Below are positions 17,988 to 25,519 of a stretch of DNA of 45,620 nucleotides, in pieces. Each line of letters begins with the position of its first letter. Position 1 is the stretch's first letter. The stretch comes from Ferruginibacter sp. (GTDB lineage Bacteria; Bacteroidota; Bacteroidia; Chitinophagales; Chitinophagaceae): positions 1 to 45,620 of the forward strand of contig JANXTG010000124.1 of assembly GCA_025352525.1 (NCBI GenBank). The letters are read 5' to 3'. Position numbers and translations under genes: made by a program. Below the pieces are notes generated by a model. It made no database searches. It had not been told where the DNA came from and saw only the letters and a list, made by a program, of their open reading frames with translations.

Positions 17988-19562
17988 TTAATAGCCTGGG
18001 TTGCGGGTAAGATTTGGGTTTGCAGCCAATTGTGGATTCGGAATAGCAAACAACAAATATTTAGGATCGCTTACGTCAGTTTTTTCTTGAAATGGCTGTA
18101 AGAATTTACCAAAGCGGATTAAATCTTGTCTTCTCCAGCTCTCTAAATACATTTCCCTTGCCCTCTCATCAATTAAATTATCTAGCGTTAAACTACCAAG
18201 TGCAGAAGCGCCTCTGTTTACTCTTAAATTATTTACAATATCCAAGCCTGTGCTACCATATGAACCTGCAGAAGTAGCCGTACCGCCCCTCAAAATCGCC
18301 TCAGCTTTCATTAATAAAACATCTCCCAGTCTAAAGAACACATAATCATTATCAATATTCCCGGAACCATCATTTGCATAATCAATAGGATACTTGTATG
18401 CTCTGATACCAGTTCTTTCTAGGTTAGTTCCGATTTCGATTAAACTTACTGCAGGGGTAAAAACAAGTGGAGCACCTGATCTATCAGTTAATGGAGCATC
18501 GGTATTAAAATCATATTGTTGTCCGATCAAAAATCCAACATTTACTCTGTTTCCAGGATTAGCTGCACCGGGAGTCACATAAGCTACACCTCTTCTCTTA
18601 TCAGAGGCTTCAAATTTATTGTAATAGTCAGATAAAGTTGTAAATCCATTCCACCCGCCCGGATTTTGATTGTAATGCATACCTGAGTGCCAACGTGATC
18701 TAACTGTTGAACCTGTACTACCGGATACGCCCACTACATTCTCCTGAACCCAAATATTTTCCTTGCCAATTATAGTGTTGGCAGGAGCAAAATTATCAAA
18801 GTAATTAGTGCTGTAAGTATAAGTACCGCTGGTAATAATTTGATCAGCAAGAGTAATAACTTGATTCATATCAGCAGGAGAAAACGCAGGTGCCGTCCTG
18901 TTTGTATAAACACCTCTATTCAAATAGCATTTCATCAAAAGAACTCTAGCTCCGTCTCTGTTTGCTTTGCCTTTATTTATTCCTCCCCCTGCAGGTAATA
19001 AAGGTAATACTGCGTTTAATTCACTTATTATATAATCCAAAGCTTCTAATCCTTTCCGAACTTTTGAAGGTTGTAGCGTTGATTCGCCTGGCTCACGATA
19101 TGGAACTTGGTTCCAACCATCTAAAACAAGGAAATTTGAAAATGCCCTAATATATCTTGCTTCAGATGCAGCAGGTGATGAGGCATCAAAACGTAGGTAA
19201 TCTGTCGCAAGGAAAACAGTAGTTAGTAATTGATTAAAAACATCTTTTATATGAACATTTTCTCCATCCCATCTATGTGCATGTAATACACGCCAAGCCC
19301 CATTATCATCCCAATCGGGTCCTCTTGTTGGACCTATTAGGGCATCTGTTGTCATTTCTTCTAATGCATAGATATTTCCCTGATCTTGGTAAGTAGTCTG
19401 CATAGAACTGTATACACCTTTCAATAATGCAGGAAGAGATCCTCCACCTCCACCTGTAGAATTCACGCTCGTTGTGCTCTCGAGTAACTTCTCATCTAGC
19501 TTAGTACAACTGAAAAACAGTATGGCTAAAGATGTGAATAGTACGAATTTAATATATTTCAT
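17988..19562 (-). CDS. SusD/RagB-family nutrient-binding outer-membrane lipoprotein
   Basis: This 524-aa lipoprotein has a signal peptide ending FFSC (Cys19). It shows the SusD pattern: an early helical TPR-like part ('ARYIRAFSNFLVLDGWNQVPY' region at about 135-155), the 'KANRDGARVLLMKCYLNRGVY' region, and the C-terminal 'INERARE/LDERARE'-like 'LIDERAREMYLESWRRQDLIRFGKF' block near 455-480, which is diagnostic of the family. SusD caps its SusC partner and delivers glycans or other nutrients to it. It lies 19 nt downstream of SusC. The substrate cannot be read from the sequence. Confidence 0.95.
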   Translation of the reverse strand: MKYIKFVLFTSLAILFFSCTKLDEKLLESTTSVNSTGGGGGSLPALLKGVYSSMQTTYQDQGNIYALEEMTTDALIGPTRGPDWDDNGAWRVLHAHRWDGENVHIKDVFNQLLTTVFLATDYLRFDASSPAASEARYIRAFSNFLVLDGWNQVPYREPGESTLQPSKVRKGLEALDYIISELNAVLPLLPAGGGINKGKANRDGARVLLMKCYLNRGVYTNRTAPAFSPADMNQVITLADQIITSGTYTYSTNYFDNFAPANTIIGKENIWVQENVVGVSGSTGSTVRSRWHSGMHYNQNPGGWNGFTTLSDYYNKFEASDKRRGVAYVTPGAANPGNRVNVGFLIGQQYDFNTDAPLTDRSGAPLVFTPAVSLIEIGTNLERTGIRAYKYPIDYANDGSGNIDNDYVFFRLGDVLLMKAEAILRGGTATSAGSYGSTGLDIVNNLRVNRGASALGSLTLDNLIDERAREMYLESWRRQDLIRFGKFLQPFQEKTDVSDPKYLLFAIPNPQLAANPNLTRNPGY

Positions 19563-19581
19563 ATTTTGTATTTTTTTATTT

Positions 19582-22500
19582 TTATAATGAGAAGTTTATA
19601 CCGAAAGTTATTGTTCTCGCAGATGGATATGGTGTATATTCAATGCCTGCTGAAGGAACTCCATTTACATTCTTGTCAACATTCACTTCCGGATCAAATC
19701 CCGTAAATTTCGTGAAAGTAAGCAGGTTCTGACCTGTAATGAACACGTTGGCACCCCTTATTGTTCTAGCTATTGTTCCAAGATTATAGGATAACGTTGC
19801 ATTTGCAAGTTTCATATAACTTCCGTTTTCAATAAAACGCGATGATGCTGTCACCGGATTTGCAAAAGATTCTTTTACAGAATTTGTAAACACAGAATTA
19901 GCAATATTTTTACCACCTTGAATACTACCTACGTTTATTACATTATTTAAAGTATTATTATAAATTTTCTGACCAAAAGCACCATTTAAATTCGCTGTAA
20001 AAGTCAACATTTTATAACGGATTGTAGAACTTACTCCTAATATTGTTTTTGGGTTTGGGCTACCAATGTAAACATTTGAGTTTCCTTTATCAGTGTAAAC
20101 CGCTATTCCGCTAGCATCGAATCCCTTAAATTCTCTTGTAAAAAATGCATTTAATGGTAAGCCATTTTGTATAACTTCAACTGTTGTTCCAGTTATACCT
20201 TGTCCATGTAGCGCACCGGTGGGAATAGATGTTTTCAACTCAGAAACGTTATTTTGAATAAAACTCGTATTGAAACCCAAATCAAAACTAAAATCTTTTT
20301 TATCGATAATGTTACTATTTATGGAAAATTCAACCCCCTTATTTTCTATTTTTCCATCTATATTTTTCCACGTTGGTGCTCCACCTTGAGCAGGTGCAGC
20401 AGGTACAGTTGGATATAGCAATCCTGTTGTCAACTTATTAAAGTAATCAACCGTTAAATTTATTTTGTTTTTCAGAAGAGATGCATCAAGACCGATATTA
20501 TATTGACGATCTGATTGCCATTTTAAATCAGGATTACGGTTATTTACTAAGGTTGTTTGGCCATTTGTTTGAAGTTGATATCTATCAGCCGCAACCCCAG
20601 CAGGAAATTCCTGATTTCCTGTTTTACCCCAACCGCCTCTTATTTTTAAACTGTTGATAAAAGCAACTTTAAAGAAATCTTCTTTACTAATATTCCAACC
20701 TGCTCCAAAAGAAGGAAAATTACCATATTTGTTGTTTATACCAAATTTTGAAGATCCATCTCTTCTTATGGTAGCTGTAACAAGATACTTATCTTTATAA
20801 TTGAAAGCTGTTCTTGCAAAATAAGATTGAAGTTCTACTTTTGGATCTGCAAAAGAACTGACAGATCTGTTAGCCGGATTACCAAATTGTATATAATTTG
20901 TGTAATCTAAACCATACTGTCCAAATCCTCCAAATACGTTCGGGCCTTCACTGCTTGCAGCATTTCCTTTATTTTGAAGTTTTTGATATTCGAAACCAAC
21001 CACAGCATTAAGGTTTAAATCTGCAGCTATTCTTTTATCAAAATTTAAAGTGTGAGTAAGTTGAGATGTGATTAATTCATTATTACCTATTGCAGCAAAA
21101 CCAACACCTGTGGTGCCATTGAACCTTGCATCTACATTTATATTTGAATTTCTGCTTGTTCTGCGGTTACCTGAGGCGTAATTAATACTGTATTGAAATT
21201 TATATTCTAACCAATCTGTAAACTTATATGAAGGGGCAATACTTGCAAGGATAGTTGTTACTTTAGATTTGTCATTAAAAGCTTCAGAAACACCAAGTGG
21301 ATTGTAAACAGAATTACCTCCAATGTTTACTATAGAGTCACCAATTTTCAACGCCTTTGTGGGATTCCATTGCAGTGCCTGGCCAATAAGACTTCCCGCA
21401 GCGCCCGCATCATTCGTAATAGGTGCAATATTTTCTATGTATTGGCTAGGAATAATATTTATATCCAAACCGAATTTTTTACTTTCTAAAAATCTAAGGT
21501 TTGCACTAAAGTTCGCTGTGTACTTTTCGATTCCTGATTTTTTAATAATACCATCTTGTTTCAAAGACCCAAGTGATAGACGGAATCTTCCATTTTCTCC
21601 ACCCCCGCTAATTCCCACACTATAATTTTGAACTTGGGCGGTTCTTAAAATAGCATCTAAAGCATTTACATTGTCCCCCTTATTATTTGTAGGTGTTGCA
21701 TTTGTAGAAATTGAGTTGGGAAGACCATAATAAGCCAATGCCTGCACATATTCAGGGCCTGTTAAAATTTTGATTCTCTTTGCAATTTTGGCAACACCTG
21801 TAGAGGCACTAAAATCTATTTTGGTTTGCCCAGATTTACCTTTTTTGGTAGTTATTAAAACCACTCCATATGCCGCACGAGAACCATAAATTGCTGTAGC
21901 AGATGCATCTTTTAACACATCTATTGATGCAATATCAGATGGATTAATAAAATTTAATGGATTACTTCCTGGGTTACCGCCTCCTAATCCCAAATCCCCA
22001 ATACCAGGTCTCGGTGAACGGTTATCTAGTTGAACACCGTCAACAACGTACAATGGTTGTCCTGCTCCTGAAATTGAAGAACTACCCCTAATTTTAACAG
22101 TAGCAGCTCCACCTGGCTGTCCACTATTATTTAGCATTTGCACACCTGCGACCTTACCTTGTATCAACTGATCGGCAGAAGTGTACGTTCCTTTGTTAAA
22201 ATCTCTTGCCTGTACGGAAGTTACCGCACCTGTAAGATCTTTTTTCTTAACAGCTCCATAACCAATTACAACGACTTCACTCAAGTTGCTGGCAGCAGTT
22301 TCTATTTCTGCGTTGATTGATGTTTTACCACGTACACCTTCCTGATGATTTGTTATACCTGCACCGCTGAATACCAATACTGCATCAGTAGCCACATTAT
22401 TAAGGGTATAATTTCCTTTGGAATCTGTGGCAGTGGCATTTTTGGTACCTCTAACTGTAACGGATACGCCGGATTGAGGCTCTCCTTTTTTATCTGTTAC

Positions 22501-22596
22501 GGTGCCAGTAACGGTGGATTGTGCAAAGCCGAAGCTTGAACACCCGAGGATGACCAGTAAACACATTACTGTTTTTCTCATTAGAATAAGAAGCAT
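19582..22596 (-). CDS. SusC/RagA-family TonB-linked outer-membrane transporter
   Basis: The preferred start is the ATG at 22596 (or 22581), which gives a normal signal peptide ending FGFAQ; an ATG at 22647 would add a charged 17-residue leader. The order is signal peptide, carboxypeptidase-like regulatory domain ('TVTGTVTDKKGEPQSGVSV'), TonB-box region ('EVVVIGYGAVKKKDLTGAV'), plug with 'GSSSISGAGQPLYVVDGV' and 'DASATAIYGSRAAYGVVLIT', then a 22-stranded barrel to the C-terminal aromatic strand (ending FGINFSL). About 1004 aa is normal for SusC. It imports a ligand held by SusD using TonB energy. It is the first gene of the minus-strand block and diverges from a LacI-type regulator, which probably controls it. 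Confidence 0.96.
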   Translation of the reverse strand: MLLILMRKTVMCLLVILGCSSFGFAQSTVTGTVTDKKGEPQSGVSVTVRGTKNATATDSKGNYTLNNVATDAVLVFSGAGITNHQEGVRGKTSINAEIETAASNLSEVVVIGYGAVKKKDLTGAVTSVQARDFNKGTYTSADQLIQGKVAGVQMLNNSGQPGGAATVKIRGSSSISGAGQPLYVVDGVQLDNRSPRPGIGDLGLGGGNPGSNPLNFINPSDIASIDVLKDASATAIYGSRAAYGVVLITTKKGKSGQTKIDFSASTGVAKIAKRIKILTGPEYVQALAYYGLPNSISTNATPTNNKGDNVNALDAILRTAQVQNYSVGISGGGENGRFRLSLGSLKQDGIIKKSGIEKYTANFSANLRFLESKKFGLDINIIPSQYIENIAPITNDAGAAGSLIGQALQWNPTKALKIGDSIVNIGGNSVYNPLGVSEAFNDKSKVTTILASIAPSYKFTDWLEYKFQYSINYASGNRRTSRNSNINVDARFNGTTGVGFAAIGNNELITSQLTHTLNFDKRIAADLNLNAVVGFEYQKLQNKGNAASSEGPNVFGGFGQYGLDYTNYIQFGNPANRSVSSFADPKVELQSYFARTAFNYKDKYLVTATIRRDGSSKFGINNKYGNFPSFGAGWNISKEDFFKVAFINSLKIRGGWGKTGNQEFPAGVAADRYQLQTNGQTTLVNNRNPDLKWQSDRQYNIGLDASLLKNKINLTVDYFNKLTTGLLYPTVPAAPAQGGAPTWKNIDGKIENKGVEFSINSNIIDKKDFSFDLGFNTSFIQNNVSELKTSIPTGALHGQGITGTTVEVIQNGLPLNAFFTREFKGFDASGIAVYTDKGNSNVYIGSPNPKTILGVSSTIRYKMLTFTANLNGAFGQKIYNNTLNNVINVGSIQGGKNIANSVFTNSVKESFANPVTASSRFIENGSYMKLANATLSYNLGTIARTIRGANVFITGQNLLTFTKFTGFDPEVNVDKNVNGVPSAGIEYTPYPSARTITFGINFSL

Positions 22597-22780
22597 AATC
22601 GTTTGGTTTTTAGTTAATTTTAAAATCAGGTTAGATATTTCTTTCAATTCAGGTTTTAAATAAAAATCATTTATTGCATTCAGGTTAAGAAAAACAATAA
22701 AATTTTGATTAAAATTACAAACTAAAGTTATTTAATAAAGAATTAACTTTCAATAAAATTTTTTTATGTTTCCGCGAAGA

Positions 22781-22808
22781 TTTGCGAAAGCATTGCCGCA
22801 AACGTTTG
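22781..22808. promoter_or_regulatory. Candidate LacI-family operator(s)
   Basis: Two overlapping palindromes lie in the susC-lacI divergent spacer. CAAACGTTTG (22799-22808) is a perfect 10-bp palindrome with the central CG typical of LacI/GalR operators. TTTGCG-N10-CGCAAA spans 22781-22802. They end 37 nt upstream of the regulator's ATG and lie about 185 nt upstream of the susC start. This GC-containing block stands out in an otherwise AT-rich spacer. Confidence 0.6.
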
Positions 22809-22845
22809 TTGTGTAAAAATTGTATAAACTCATTTAAATCGTTCC

Positions 22846-23832
22846 ATGACTTCAACCACTTTAAAAAAAATTGCGGAAGTTCTTGGATTAAGTATTTCTA
22901 CTATTTCCAGGGCATTAAAAAACCATCCTGATATTTCCGACAAAACAAAACAAAAAATAGTGGAATTGGCTAATGCGCTTGAATATGAGCCTAATGTAAA
23001 CGCCATTCATTTAAGAAACAAAAGCAATAATGTATTCGGTATTATAGTGCCATCCATATCAAATTATTTTTACGATTCCTTCATTGCTGCTGTGGAAGAA
23101 GAAAGCAGAAAAAATAATTATTCCCTTATGATTCTGCAATCAGGTGACAAAACCGATGCAGAAATTCAAAATATTAAACTGTGTAGGCAAAACAGAATTA
23201 CAGGCCTTTTTTCATGCCTTTCAACTGATACCAAAAATTACGAAGCCTATTCAAAGTTAAAAGAACTGAATATACCTGTTATTTTTTTTGACAAAGTACC
23301 TGAGGAAGGCAATTTTAATAAAGTTACTGTAGGAGATACCCTTGCTGCTACATTGGCTGCAAAAGCAATTCTTTCAAAAAATAAAAAAAATATTCTAGCC
23401 TTTTTTGGAAATGAAAATTTATCAATTACCAAAAAAAGAGTTGCTGCTTTTAAACAAACCTGCAATGAAAATTCTGAAGAAATTAAACTTAAAATTTTGC
23501 ATGTTTCAAGTTCATTGGAGGCAGAAAATATGGCAGATAAACTACTATTGAAAAAGCCCGATGCAATTTTTTGTATGAGCGATGAAATTCTTACAGGTGT
23601 TATGAAATCTGTCCTGAAAAAAAGGTTGAATATTCCTTACGATTTATCGATTATAGCCATCAGCAACGGGTATATCCCAAAATTATATTATCCTGAAATT
23701 ACTTACGTAGAAACAAGCGGTTACAAACTTGGAAAACTTGCATTTTCAAGTATGCTTGCTTGTTTAAATGGCAGTACGTTTATACAGGAAATTGCAGCAG
23801 ACTCTATTTTAGTTGAAGGAGGGTCTATGTAG
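22846..23832 (+). CDS. LacI/GalR-family transcriptional regulator
   Basis: This 328-aa protein has an N-terminal LacI helix-turn-helix ('TLKKIAEVLGLSISTISRAL', residues 4-23, with the hinge 'YEPNVNAIHLRN' near 47-58). A periplasmic-binding-protein-like effector domain follows ('NVFGIIVPSISNYFYDSFI', later 'KPDAIFCMSDEILTGV' and 'LSIIAISNG'). Length is typical. It is transcribed divergently from SusC with a shared 250-nt spacer containing LacI-type palindromes, so it is the probable local repressor of the SusCD/UnbV block and possibly of itself. The inducer is likely a sugar (inference from family and context). Confidence 0.93.
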   Translation: MTSTTLKKIAEVLGLSISTISRALKNHPDISDKTKQKIVELANALEYEPNVNAIHLRNKSNNVFGIIVPSISNYFYDSFIAAVEEESRKNNYSLMILQSGDKTDAEIQNIKLCRQNRITGLFSCLSTDTKNYEAYSKLKELNIPVIFFDKVPEEGNFNKVTVGDTLAATLAAKAILSKNKKNILAFFGNENLSITKKRVAAFKQTCNENSEEIKLKILHVSSSLEAENMADKLLLKKPDAIFCMSDEILTGVMKSVLKKRLNIPYDLSIIAISNGYIPKLYYPEITYVETSGYKLGKLAFSSMLACLNGSTFIQEIAADSILVEGGSM

Positions 23833-24007
23833 AATTTAAAATAAGAGTTTTTAAAACTGGAAAATAAACGACACAATCAATAAATACCTGCTGTCAGCTT
23901 TTTATCTAATTCAATTTTTCCTATACAGAAAATGAGGAATTAATTTATTATTAAAATTTTTAAAAAAACCAATATTACTGTTGGGTTTTGGTTGCCTCGC
24001 CAAAAAT

Positions 24008-24034
24008 CCCTGCCTGCAAAGTTTTCGGGCAGGG
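24008..24034. repeat. 27-nt palindromic insert in tRNA T-loop
   Basis: On the minus strand CCCTGCC - 13 nt - GGCAGGG is a perfect 7-bp hairpin. Taking it out as an insertion between the C and G of TTCGATT restores the T-loop of the intact tRNA-Arg nearby. It is GC-rich in an AT-rich region. Confidence 0.8.
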
Positions 24035-24071
24035 AACCTGGATCTGGAGCTTCGGAGGCTCTTATACTTTC

Positions 24072-24100
24072 CCCGTCCGAACGGCGTTCAGCCCGGCGGG
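24072..24100. repeat. 29-nt palindromic insert in tRNA D-loop, copy 1
   Basis: This is a GC-rich imperfect palindrome, starting CCCGCC and ending GACGGG on the minus strand with an inner GAAC-GCC-GTTC hairpin. It lies exactly between AATG and GA(A/T)A of the tRNA D-loop. It is 25/29 identical to the copy at 24471-24499. Confidence 0.85.
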
Positions 24101-24107
24101 CATTGTA

Positions 24108-24350
24108 CTACAAAATAATTTTATCTTTTAAGAATTTACGTCCAGCAGATGTTTTAAAATATTTTTCTTTTTTTATTGCATCTACTCCTAGTTTAAATTC
24201 TTCAAAATAAATTAATTGAAAAGGTATGTAATGCTTGATAGGAGTTGTCATACCTGAGTTATATTATAAAATTCTTTTTTCTAAATTTTCAAAATGCCCC
24301 TTGTGTAAATAATCTTTGATAATACTTTTTAAAACATAAGCATAGAACAT
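24108..24350 (-). pseudogene. GIY-YIG endonuclease remnant (in-frame stop)
   Basis: Reading from the ATG at 24350 gives MFYAYVLKS..., 28 codons, an in-frame TAA (24264-24266), then about 51 more codons in the same frame, including 'YNSGMTTPIKHYIPFQLIYF' and 'IKKEKYFKTSAGRKFLK', ending at TAG (24108-24110). This is the layout of small GIY-YIG (UPF0213-like) nucleases: N-terminal YVL strand, the YxG equivalent (here LHKG, with the expected Tyr as His), LExR, NSG, EEF, and the C-terminal EKYFK..GR. The single stop and the altered YIG motif indicate decay. It begins 16 nt after the intact tRNA-Arg, and its final TAG is formed by bases of the degenerate tRNA copy. Confidence 0.82.
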
Positions 24351-24365
24351 ATATAAATTTTATAG

Positions 24366-24437
24366 TGACCTCGCCAAGAATCGAACTTGGATCTGGAGCT
24401 TCGGAGGCTCTTATACTATCCATTGTACTACGAAGCC
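24366..24437 (-). tRNA. tRNA-Arg (anticodon CCG)
   Basis: This is a 72-nt cloverleaf on the minus strand. The acceptor GGCTTCG pairs with CGAGGTC through G-U pairs, followed by discriminator A and no encoded CCA. D-arm: GTAC-AATGGATA-GTAT. Anticodon loop: CTCCGAA (CCG, decoding CGG) on a stem with one A-C mismatch at its base. Variable loop: AGAT. T-arm: CCAAG-TTCGATT-CTTGG, perfectly paired. It lies between a truncated 5' copy (24458-24516) and the GIY-YIG remnant. Confidence 0.95.
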
Positions 24438-24457
24438 ATAAAAAAACAAATCAGCAA

Positions 24458-24516
24458 CTCTTATATTATCCCCGTCCGAACGGTATTCAGCCGGGAGGGC
24501 ATTGCACTACGAAGCC
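24458..24516 (-). pseudogene. Truncated 5' half of tRNA-Arg with palindromic insert in D-loop
   Basis: On the minus strand this begins with the exact acceptor strand GGCTTCG and TAGTGCAATG. A 29-nt palindrome (24471-24499) follows, then GATA-ATAT-AAGAG, where similarity stops inside the anticodon stem. The remaining tRNA is missing, and the intact gene starts 20 nt further on. It lies 55 nt downstream of the marC stop, so the marC transcript would read into it. Confidence 0.85.
24471..24499. repeat. 29-nt palindromic insert in tRNA D-loop, copy 2
   Basis: This is the same element as at 24072-24100 with four differences. Two of them fall in the inner hairpin, which reads GAAT-ACC-GTTC and keeps pairing through a T-G wobble. 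It is inserted at the same point of the D-loop. Confidence 0.85.
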
Positions 24517-24571
24517 GATTCTATGATTCAAAGATAAAAAACGGGTATCGATTTATTTAAATCACAGAGTT

Positions 24572-25165
24572 TTATTTTCCAAAATTTACAATATTGGTTC
24601 CGAATATTTTTACTGCTATAGCTAGCAAGATAACGCCAAAAAACTTTCTTACCACCAGTAATCCATTAGGTCCAAGTGCACGCTCTATCCATTTTAAAGA
24701 GCCCAGCACCAAAAATATAATTGCGCAGTTTACAAGTATACCCAGTAAAATATTTATATCATCGTAATTGGCTTTTAAAGACATGATCGTTGTAAGTGTA
24801 CCACTTCCTGCTATAAGTGGGAAAGCAATGGGCACTACACTGCCGGTTTTATCATTGTTTTCTGCCTTAAAAAAATCAAGCCCCAGTACCATTTCCAGCC
24901 CAATAATAAATATCACAATACTACCAGCTACCGCAAAAGACTTTACATCAAGTCCTAAAAGATTTAAAAACTGCTTTCCTATAAAGAGAAACAGTATCAT
25001 GAGCGAGCCAGATGCAAGCGTAGCCTGAACATTATTTATTTTACCGCCCATTTTTGCTTTCAGCGAAATTAAAACCGGCGCATTGCCCAGCATATCTATT
25101 ACCGCAAACAGCGTAAACGTTACAGTTATTATTTCTTTTATAAGTATATGTCCAAATTCAAACAT
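24572..25165 (-). CDS. MarC-family integral membrane protein
   Basis: The ATG at 25165 (MFEFGHILIKEI...) gives a 197-aa protein with about six hydrophobic segments and no signal peptide. The N-terminal 'TLFAVIDMLGNAPVLISL' block and the later 'AFPLIAGSGTLTTIMSLK' stretch are characteristic of MarC (DUF/UPF0056), a conserved inner-membrane family of unresolved transport function. A TTG six codons upstream is a less likely start. It is divergent from the sugar-dehydrogenase remnant at 25200, and the tRNA-Arg cluster follows downstream on the same strand. Confidence 0.9.
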   Translation of the reverse strand: MFEFGHILIKEIITVTFTLFAVIDMLGNAPVLISLKAKMGGKINNVQATLASGSLMILFLFIGKQFLNLLGLDVKSFAVAGSIVIFIIGLEMVLGLDFFKAENNDKTGSVVPIAFPLIAGSGTLTTIMSLKANYDDINILLGILVNCAIIFLVLGSLKWIERALGPNGLLVVRKFFGVILLAIAVKIFGTNIVNFGK

Positions 25166-25199
25166 ACTTCTTGGTTTTTGCAAATATAGAAGGTTATTT

Positions 25200-25442
25200 A
25201 TGAGGAAGTTTAAACGGTATCTGCAATATCGTCTGTGGGATGGAAGTGCGCTAATGGGAAGTTTTAATTATGAGGCTTTGGTAGTCTTGAAGATTGCTGA
25301 TAATAATGTAACTTCCGAAAAACGTATATGGCTTCACCGGAGGGTAATAGATGTAATTCAGGCTGCTGATGGGGCTGTAATGATTATTACTGATTATAAA
25401 GATGGTGAATTGATAAGACTTAGTCCTACCGGTAACCCCTAA
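25200..25442 (+). pseudogene. C-terminal remnant of a PQQ-type sugar (glucose/sorbosone) dehydrogenase
   Basis: The plus frame from 25200 encodes 80 aa whose second half matches the end of soluble glucose/sorbosone-dehydrogenase propellers: 'GSFNYEALVVLKI', then 'RRVIDVIQAADGAVMIITDY', then 'GELIRLSP'. Full-length family members are roughly 350-450 aa with an N-terminal signal peptide and catalytic His/Arg; none of that is present upstream, where marC lies on the opposite strand. I therefore read it as an orphan last-blade fragment, probably left by a deletion. The ATG at 25200 only marks where the frame could start; whether it is translated is unknown. Confidence 0.7.
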
Positions 25443-25519
25443 TCTTTATAAAGCTTATGCAGAATAGGGAATGACTTTTACGCAATTGAAATAATTTCTA
25501 TTTGATAAAAAATAAATTT

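Larger units (their letters stand above)
23992..24110 (-). pseudogene. Degenerate tRNA-Arg copy with palindromic inserts in D-loop and T-loop
   Basis: Read on the minus strand, this matches the intact tRNA-Arg at 24366-24437 from position 8 to the 3' end. The stretch from the 3' D-stem through the whole anticodon arm and variable loop is identical, including anticodon CCG. It differs in three ways: the 5' acceptor strand is replaced by the 3' end of a GIY-YIG gene, a 29-nt GC-rich palindrome (24072-24100) sits inside the D-loop GG, and a 27-nt palindrome (24008-24034) sits inside the T-loop. The T-stem still pairs through G-U pairs. It lacks a matching acceptor stem and is unlikely to be a working tRNA. 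Confidence 0.85.

Noticed and set aside
23992..24210. A plus-strand 72-codon frame through the tRNA remnant
   Set aside because: It is antisense to the tRNA copy and the GIY-YIG remnant; its composition simply reflects those sequences.
24366..24516. CRISPR-like or riboswitch interpretation of the repeated GC-rich segments
   Set aside because: The repeats align base by base with tRNA-Arg, and the extra segments fall exactly in tRNA loops.
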